Shown: positions 56,926 through 64,000 of the stretch, piece after piece | How positions within the stretch are numbered: the stretch's first letter is position 1 | Layout of the letters: the number at the start of each line of letters is the position of its first letter | Assembly (NCBI GenBank): GCA_029953675.1 | Contig: JAMWBK010000007.1 | Location: 310,001 to 374,000, forward strand | Length of the DNA stretch: 64,000 nt | Direction: 5' to 3' | Source of the DNA: Rhodosorus marinus | Lineage: Eukaryota; Rhodophyta; Stylonematophyceae; Stylonematales; Stylonemataceae | Notes under the pieces: generated by a model | What the model saw: the letters and a program-made list of their open reading frames with translations, nothing else | Databases searched by the model: none | What the model was told of the DNA's origin: nothing | Translations under genes and position numbers: made by a program

Positions 56926-58083
56926 ATGAGGTAGGTGGATATACGCGCCAGTATCGTTTCAGTTTTTTTGTTTGCTGGGGCTCGGTGTCGTTAGGGTTCT
57001 GGTTCTGAGCATATTAGCTTCGCTGCGTTTAGGTTGGTTATTGTCCGTCACGCGGATCCAGAGTACTCCGTGGACGGACTGACTGAGAGTGGGCATTTGG
57101 AGGCGAAGGCGTTGGCGGAGCGGTTTGGGAGCGGATACGATGGCTCGATTGCGAAGATCTACACCTCACCGAAAGGAAGAGCACGAGCTACAGTGAGTCG
57201 AAGCGTTTATGGAAAGCTGAATCACCTTGTTACCTTTGCTCAATATTTCTCTGTCTTGTGGCGATGCTGCTTATATCCACGCCGTCACCAACAGGCCAAA
57301 TACACTGAAGATATCTTGGGTATGGAGGCAGCCGTGGAGGTGAGCCGCGGGGCCATATCGTTTCCAAACTGAGGATCGAAGCCGGCAGAAACCTTTGCTT
57401 AGTAAATGTGCTCTGCCGTTGATGTTGTCACAGGACTGGACCCAGGAGCTGTCATATTGGGGCAGGTTGGACCAGAACGCGCGTCCCGGAGAAGGGGGCA
57501 TGGCCCTGTGGGACATGCCCGGTGAATTTATTCGAAGTTTTGAGCCGCCACTGACAATCGAATCTCAGTGGGAAGAGTTGGAAGACTTGGGGAAGGTGAG
57601 TCTCAAGCTTCTGCTAATGAATCAGACCAACCCCTCACTAAGGACGAAATACCTGATGCATTGCCTTTTCTGTCGCTGCTTTCCAAGGTGCGAAAGAACT
57701 ATGTAGAGCTCTGCTCGATGTCTGATGCTTTTCTGGCGAGGCATGGATACGTCCGAGAGAACGGAAGGTACCGAGTTGAGCGGAGAAACGAGGACGTCAT
57801 TGTGGTATTTTGTCACGGAGGATTTGGTCTGACCTGGTTGTCACATCTGCTGCAATTGCCAGCTCCATGTGTTTGGTCAAACTTTTGGATGGCACCGAGT
57901 AGCGTGACAACCGTCCTCTTCGATATTAGATCGCCTGAATACGCAACCCCCAGGTGCCTCGCCGTCGGCGACCTGTCCCATCTGCACAAAGCTGGTCTAA
58001 CCACGGTCATTTCGAAGTACGAGAAACCAAACTCGTATGGGGACTATAAGAGACCATCAGCGATCAAGGCAAACTTCTGGTGA
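56926..58083 (+). CDS. Histidine phosphatase superfamily protein (phosphoglycerate mutase-like)
   Basis: Exons 56926-56930, 57033-57192, 57295-57339, 57434-57595 and 57688-58083 join in phase to 255 residues. The first coding exon would hold only ATGAG; splicing to GTTGGTT gives MRLVIVRHADPEYS, the exact family start with the phospho-acceptor His in VRHA. Later come SPKGRARAT, a Glu/Trp-rich middle and the second catalytic His in FCHGGFGLTWLSHLL. The last boundary (57688) was chosen for phase and intron length; an earlier acceptor would add about 15 residues. The superfamily removes or moves phosphate on small molecules or proteins by a phosphohistidine mechanism. The substrate cannot be told, and there is no targeting signal. 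Confidence 0.88.
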
Positions 58084-58295
58084 ACAGTTGCACCAGTAAT
58101 CTAAGCAAGGCACTCCCAAGGTTTTATCAAGACGGAATATAGTTGTAACAAAATTCGCAAAATATTAAGATGAAGGAACCCGGAGGGGTTAGCTACGAGA
58201 TTCCTTCGGAACGGCAAAACGCCCGGCCGGCCGCGCGCAATACCATGAAGACCATGCAATAGGCCACGCTGAGATTTCTCGCTTGACTACGGCAT

Positions 58296-59666
58296 TTACA
58301 TGTCCCCGTCCATAACTGGGGGTGGCACGTAGTTCTTCTTCATTCTGTTTACGCGCTTTCTCATGCCACCGCCTCTACGGTTTTGCTCGATCGTCTTCTC
58401 GCGCAAGTATTCCTCTCTCTTCTGGTTGTCCCAAACCTGTCTCTCGATCATTTCTTCCCGCTCCTTTTCAGGAACTTGCTCCCACTGAGCTTCGGATAAT
58501 CTGTGGGACAGGCGGGACAAAAAAAGGGTAGCGCAAACCGTCAGATGGGGACGGACAAAGAAAACGAAACTCTGTGCCATTCTTACTTCATCGCCATCTG
58601 TATAGCAATGATTTCATCATCCACCGTATACTCCTTCTTCAGCCAGGTGTATCGTACTTGCCATCGTATCTGGTCAAAGCACAACTTGCCAATGATGTAC
58701 GGCAGCTTGACTATTTGGAAAGGCAACAGGTCCAATACCCTTGGTTTTCGCACACTGTGCACAACAAGGAGTGAAATCATGGGATGAGATGCAAGGAACG
58801 GCAGGATGCAGGACAAGCGCTCAGGGCGCTGGCAACTTACTGCTTAGGAAAGTCAATCTCCTCCAATAGCTTCTTTTCAGCTTCCTTCGGATCTGCCGCC
58901 TTTTCAGCTACGACTAGGCGCGCCACTGATTCTTTGAACTCGGAGTTCTCTTTGATACGTTGCTGTAAAGAGCACGAGTACAACAGATTGTGTTAAGGGC
59001 CGTGATATCCTGAAAAGCCGCTGCTGTTTGTTCCTCCTTGCTAATATCTTACCACGAACCGATTGTGATTCAATCTCATGTTCAGGTAGTGGAGAGCGGT
59101 CGCCACCGCCAAGAGTCCAAAGATAACCACTCCAACCTCAGACTGGGCTGCATAAATTCCACCTCGCGCCCAACTGCAGAGAAAGGACGAAAAGGCGAAC
59201 AAACTTGTTCAGACGCGGCTTGAAACAATCCCTTGCGAGACACGAAGCAACGTACTTTTCAGGGTGGTCCAGAAAGTCGTGGTATTCTTCCCTCTTCGTT
59301 TCATTGCTGAGAATTTCATACGCATTCGAAAGCCTCAGCCATTCCTTCTTAGCTTCCTCGCTTTGGTTCCGATCCGGGTGCCTGCCCGGCAAAGCAAAGC
59401 CAAAAAAAAAAGAGAGTATGTTCTTCAGATATCCACCTCATAACAAAATACAGCAGACCCTAGTATCCATATCCAGACAAAACTTACCATTCCAGAGACA
59501 AATTCCTGTAGTTCTTCTTTATCTGCGAGGCCTTTGCATCATCCCTCTTCAGCCCCAAAACCTTGTAGCAGTTTTCTTTCCCACAGAAGAGCGTGTCCAT
59601 ATACGAATCACCCACGACTCCCAGCACCAGTACCAGAACCAAACACACAAAAGCCAGACTCCTCAT
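58296..59666 (-). CDS. DNAJC25: DNAJC25-type ER membrane J-domain protein
   Basis: Six minus-strand exons (59666-59488, 59381-59256, 59173-59053, 58962-58841, 58754-58587, 58500-58296) join in phase to 306 residues. A signal peptide (SLAFVCLVLVLVLGVVG) is followed by the family's LFCGKENCYKVLGLKRDD and a J domain whose HPD triad is rebuilt across intron 1 (LEW-HPDRNQ). FLDHPEKN, a membrane helix (VGVVIFGLLAVATALHYL), a KxEEIDFPK-like segment, a second hydrophobic part (LDLLPFQIVKLPYIIGKLCF) and a charged tail complete the DNAJC25 order. The J domain is expected in the ER lumen, where it would stimulate BiP. An in-frame non-ATG extension upstream of 59666 is unlikely to be used. Confidence 0.94.
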
Positions 59667-60394
59667 CCTTAAAAAGCAAAACAAAAAAAACAACACCAAA
59701 ATCCTTCAACCTAATAACGGCCCTAACCACAGGTGAAAAACACTCCAATTGACAAATAGAACCTACTCATATTCCTACAGCATCCTTACTGCAATATCTA
59801 TCCTACCAGCACTAAACAAATCGCCACTCCTCCTCCCAACCCTCTCCCTCTCTCCCCTCCCCCCCGCCCCAATCCGAACACCTGTTCCCAATCCTTTTAT
59901 AAGAACATTTTTCATCGTAACAAAACCAAAAAGGAGAAAAATCCAACTTTTTTAGCCCCATAAATCGAAAACCCTGATAAAATACTAATTAGAGCCACTC
60001 AGCAAAAGTGTATATAATAAAGCAATACAAATACCCCCATTCAATCATCAAAGCCATATATAGATTGTAATTCAGTCACCTGGTCCCATTGTTGAATCGC
60101 AGCTTTTTCAGGGCTGGCTCGTCGCTGGAGTTGAAAAAATTAAGATTTTTACTGGCCAGATTTTTTTATTGGGGGGGGGGGGCCGGTGTTTACGGGGCTA
60201 TTTTAAATGGAAATCGGAGAAACCGGGCCACGGGATGTTTAGTACATCTAGTGAGTTTTAAGGTGGTTTGGGGTGGATTTTTGGATGAATAGGAAAATAA
60301 TTCGAAGTATATTATAATTTAAATGGGAATTGGGGATTTTTATGTGTAGTTTAGAAATAATTATGTGTTCACTGTACAGAGTGGGATGGGAGGG
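59667..60394. promoter_or_regulatory. Divergent intergenic region, A/C-rich then G/T-rich
   Basis: 59,680-59,900 is A/C-rich on the plus strand (leader of the minus-strand DNAJC25 gene). The middle is AT-rich, and 60,150-60,420 is G/T-rich, with a G-run near 60,171. By the pattern in this window, a plus-strand gene should start near 60,390. Confidence 0.5.
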
Positions 60395-61185
60395 ATGAGT
60401 GGGAATGGTGGGCTAGAGTCCATGTGGGAGCCATCGGGGTCTCATCTTCCTGGGCTTTTTGACGTTGATGCAGCTTGGATTTGGGGGTTTCCACTTGCAG
60501 CAAGGAGTGAGAAGAAGCCTTAAGTGAGAGCCACCTTGTTGAATTCTTGCCAGGATGGATTTCCGCGGTCCGTGGGCACTGAGAAGATGAACCACGGATT
60601 CAAATGTCGACTTCCCTGTGCGAAAACTCAAAAAAGCAACCTGGAAAGCGCTTTTTCGGTAGCATGCTAGGTTCCCCGGAGCTGTCTCTGCTTATTGCCG
60701 AGACGAGGCAACTGCCGTCCTTGGCCAGAACTCAAACCCCTCTCTTTGTCTCTGTGAGTACTGGCTGGTTGTGTGGAGGTTGTCAGTTTGTTTTTATTAC
60801 ACAAAGGCTCCTGGTTCAGTAAAAACAATGAGAGAAAAACAGTTCATCGCTTTCCGTCCCGACTAGGTGAAAAAAGAAACGACATATGCTGCGATTGAGT
60901 TTGTACGTGAGAGCCCTGGATCATGCCCTCGATCTCTGTTGCAGCAACTACATCCACAAGGAATCGATGGCTCGGAGAGTGCGCCTTTATAGCACGTTCA
61001 AAAAAAATTTCAATCGCAAATCCAGCTCTGGTCACAGTCACTACGGCAACTCGCCTCCCGACCCCCTAGGAGTCAATCCCCAGACAGGCTATCTCGGCCA
61101 GGCGAGAGCGAGTCCCGTCTGTTTTGAACTGATCAGCATTGCGCGGAGCTCGTCATCGAAAAGCAGCGCGCAACATACGGATTAA
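60395..61185 (+). CDS. Possible unrecognised plus-strand gene
   Basis: A plus-strand gene is suggested by the G-rich leader, an ATG near 60,391 (MSGNGGLESMWEPSG...) and two downstream frames that end near splice-like sites. The first is at about 60583-60756 (SLLIAETRQLPSLARTQ, donor GTGAGT). The second runs to a stop at 61185 (NYIHKESMARRVRLYSTF, HSHYGNSPPDP). I could not join them in phase, and no domain is recognised. The stop lies one base before the end of the convergent TenI/ThiE gene, which is tight. Treat exon limits as unknown. Confidence 0.25.
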
Positions 61186-61186
61186 C

Positions 61187-62376
61187 TTAAGCGTTCCTCT
61201 TCATTTCGCGCCAGCTATGCTCTAGGGCCTCTTTGTAAGCCCGTGCCGCGTCCTCCGCGTCCTCCGCTCCAGATATGCCTCTCATCACCGCAATCCCGGA
61301 TGCGCCGGCTTCAATTACCTGGAATCCGCACAAGGAAGCACACTTGTTAGATAGAGCCCAACCTGCTGTGCCCCTTCCTCATCGGACTGCGGTAGCTTAC
61401 CGTCGACACATTCTCAGGGGTAATGCCACCCACTGCAATCATTGGGAGAGACGAATTGAGTGCTCTGCCGACCATCTTGAGCATGAGAATTCCCTCCGGC
61501 GACTACATGAAACGAACGGTATAATCATCAGTATCCTCGACAGAATTCTAGGCCTAATATGGATGACCTGGGATGCTACCTTTCCGGGATGACTTTCGCT
61601 TTCAAACATGGTCCCTACGAGAAGATAATCCGCGCCGTTCTCGTCCGCCCTCTCCGCTGCGGGGACAGAGTGAACCGACGACCCAATTGTCTTTTTATCA
61701 GAGGTCTTTTCTCTCGCTATAGAATGGAATTCTGTGGTGAGTCAAGCGAATTTTGTTAGCCTCAAGATCTCACGAAGATTTCGACCTTCACTCATATGAA
61801 GAGTCGTCTGTTTTCACGCGGATGACACTTACTGCACAAGTCTTCGGGAAGGTGAAGCCCTACGCCTTCAAACTGGGATGCGACGCCAATGTTGCTGTTG
61901 ACCAGCACCGTGACATCGGGGAACTTCTCAACAATCGTTTTCACAGCTGATTCCAGAGTCTCGTCTGCATTGCCACCGGAAACAAACAGAAAACCGCTCC
62001 TTTAGCGGGATGATGATAGAGCAGCCATACGCAGTGGCGAGCACTTACAATTGTCCATGATTTCTCGAATCTGGACGACATTAACACCACCTTCGATCGC
62101 CGCGGCAATCATCTTCAAGGTGGTTGGCATGTCATTTATTGCATACTGAGGCAACACGAACATGAAAGTCGGCATTGGGAGCTTATTCCTTTCCCGTTCG
62201 ACAATCGACGTAGACTCATCATCAACTGTAGCTTCAACACACGCCCTGACAGGCCTACTTCGAGAAATCCTCACATTCCCATATCTCCCTCCATGTGATC
62301 GCCTACTCCTGACCAGTCCAATCCCCCTCAAGCGACCATCCCTCACCACCAACCCTTGTCCCACAAATCCTACCAT
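61187..62376 (-). CDS. TenI/ThiE-family protein (thiamine biosynthesis) with plastid-type N-terminus
   Basis: Five minus-strand exons (62376-62049, 61964-61833, 61731-61580, 61502-61401, 61318-61187) join in phase to 281 residues. Residues 1-48 (MVGFVGQGLVV, then Arg/Ser-rich, ending near RPVRACVEA) look like a plastid transit peptide. The (beta-alpha)8 barrel follows: FVLPQYAIND, GGVNVVQIRE, VLVNSNIGVA, GLHLPEDL, SVHSVPAAERA, GADYLLVGTMFES, PMIAVGGITPENV and GASGIAVMRGIS. The Lys of VQxREK is Ile, and the T-K-K phosphate loop of true ThiE reads ESESHPGK. SVHS carries the His used by TenI. It therefore looks closer to TenI (thiazole tautomerase) than to thiamine-phosphate synthase, and would act in plastid thiamine synthesis. 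Confidence 0.87.
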
Positions 62377-62839
62377 CCTCCCCGCCCCCGGCAAAAAAAC
62401 ACCAAAAAAACACCAAACGAAACACACACACAAAACACCCACGCTCCCCAAAAAATCTCAGAGCTCTCACTCCCTCAAGAGCAGACCTACTCCCCCAACA
62501 AAACCCCCCCACACACAAAAATTACCACACTCAAATCCTCCTCCCACCCCGCGCACCCAAAATCCCCGACGGAACAATCTCCCCCCGCGCCCCCCCCAAA
62601 AAAAATACCTTCAGCTTTTATATACAAAAACAACAACACCCGTCCCTAGTTTTAGTTTAGTTCAAAACTATACACACTCACTCACACACACACACACACA
62701 CAAGACCTCCTTCCTTACCGCCTTTAATAACCGTCTCATCCTCCCCCAATCCTTCCCCAATCTTTCCTATAACACCTCCGCCGTTCCCTTTTCCATCAAA
62801 AAATCCGTTCCAAAAAAAAAAGCTCTCCGTCTCACTGTT

Positions 62840-62888
<49 letters not shown>

Positions 62889-64000
62889 CTCACGCTCTCT
62901 CTCTGTCTCTGTTTCCACCTCCACCTTTCCCTTTTCCATCAAAATCCGTTCCATAAAAGCTCTCCGTCTCTTACTCTTCTCTTCTCTCTATCTCCCTATC
63001 TCTCTCTCTCTCTCCCTCTCTCTCTCTCTCTCTATCTCTCTCGCTCTCTGTGTTTCCACCCAAAAAAAAAAAATTCATTGTCCCAAATGCGACCAAAAAA
63101 AACAAAACAAAAAATCCCCCCGGCCTCTTCCAGAAAAACAAAACCAAAAATTAATCCGAATTGAAAATCCACGACCAGATGACCGAGAGATTTTTTTCTT
63201 CTATTAATTTAAAAAACGGCTTGCCTCGTCGTAAAAAGACTACCCTCATAAATAAAATAAAATAAACCATATTTCGATCATGGAGATCTATTTCTCACCT
63301 TTTACACCAATAAAAATCGTTGACTTGTTAATTTCTACTATAAAGAATTTTATTGGTGTAATCTAAAAAATACTCTCCAATAATAGAGTAGAGTTTGTGG
63401 TATTAGGCAATAAGCGCCTATATACCAATAGATCACTTATACGTACGTAATTAACAAAAATAGTCCAATAAATAATCTTAACACTTGTAAATAGTGTTTT
63501 GAAGGTATTATTATGATTATTATCCAATAAAATATGGAAATTTGATCTAAGTTACCAATCAGTGGATTCAACGGAAGGCAATTGGTATTGTTTTTTAATT
63601 TAGTTCTGGATTAAAAAAATGGTCTTATGAAAAAGGTCAATGGGTTTCGTGAGGGTTTTCGTGAAGTTCGGTGGGAAAAAGAGATCTTTCAGATCAGTAT
63701 ATATAGTTTGGAGAGGGAAGTGGAAGCTGGTGGGGAGGTGTGTGGGAGGTGACGGAGGGGGCTTGCGGGGTTGTAGAGGGAGGAAGGAGGGCATTGGTGA
63801 GGTGGATAAAGTGTTTGAGAGAAAGATGGACCTGTTGTAGGAGCTTTTTGGTGGATTAGTTATTGTTGGTGGGAGGTGGATGGTGGTTGTTGGTGGGGTG
63901 GTGCTCAGCCTTCTTCTCCGGGTGGAGATGTGGATGTGGGTCTTCTAGTGTTTGTTTTTTTTAACTTGTGGGGGGGGTTGCTACTAGGAGGGGTTGAGAA
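62377..64000. other. A/C-rich leader, CT microsatellites, AT-rich spacer, G-rich end
   Basis: 62,377-62,830 is A/C-rich, the leader of the minus-strand TenI/ThiE gene, with a (CA)n run at 62684-62702. Two CT microsatellites follow (about 62845-62895 and 62995-63050). 63,170-63,600 is AT-rich. From 63,620 to the end the plus strand is strongly G/T-rich, which predicts a plus-strand gene starting near or just beyond the right edge. Confidence 0.6.

Overview
This is a gene-containing stretch of a eukaryotic nuclear genome. About 17 protein-coding genes can be reconstructed, nearly all split by short GT-AG introns (mostly 65-260 bp, very often phase-consistent, donors such as GTAAG, GTACGT and GTATGC). 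No operons, ribosome-binding sites or CRISPRs occur. The host is very probably photosynthetic. There is a D1-type C-terminal processing protease, and at least three proteins have transit-peptide-like N-termini: a La-motif protein, a TenI/ThiE-like protein and a coiled-coil membrane protein. A laforin-like glucan phosphatase with N-terminal CBM20 modules is the arrangement known from organisms storing starch in the cytosol, such as red algae. I therefore favour an intron-rich red alga or close relative. This is inference; a glaucophyte or a secondary alga is not excluded.

Layout: 1-3.6 kb has no recognised gene. 3.7-5.6 CtpA protease (+). 6.4-7.9 La-motif/RRM protein (+). 7.9-10.3 decayed LTR-retrotransposon DNA. 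10.4-13.5 Sey1/RHD3 ER-fusion GTPase (+). 14.1-16.0 divergent fructose-1,6-bisphosphatase (+). 18.1-20.5 triple-CBM20 glucan phosphatase (+). 21.1-21.8 LSM8 (-). 24.6-31.7 a 2250-residue HUWE1/UPL1-type protein with no HECT domain (+). 32.6-33.3 telobox-type Myb protein (-). 36-37 reverse-transcriptase remnant. 37.1-38.9 divergent formin FH2 protein (-). 42.5-43.3 coiled-coil protein (+). 46.3-47.4 plastid-type coiled-coil membrane protein (+). 48.1-48.6 small acidic nuclear-type protein (+). 49.6-50.4 four-unit satellite. 50.7-51.4 MPC1 (+). 53.1-54.5 SIL1 (+). 54.5-56.5 stop-riddled element of unknown type. 56.9-58.1 histidine phosphatase (+). 58.3-59.7 DNAJC25 (-). 61.2-62.4 TenI/ThiE-like (-).

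The genes are unrelated housekeeping functions, as expected for a eukaryote: ER shaping and folding (Sey1, SIL1, DNAJC25), carbon metabolism (FBPase-like, glucan phosphatase, MPC1), RNA (LSM8, La-motif protein), plastid proteins, and ubiquitin or actin factors. A recurring trait is a strongly G-rich, C-poor sense strand just upstream of coding starts, which predicts gene orientation. The most interesting points are the HECT-less UPL protein, the FBPase with a changed metal-binding motif, the three-CBM20 phosphatase, the plastid-type La protein, the minimal formin, and a long reading frame broken only by stop codons.
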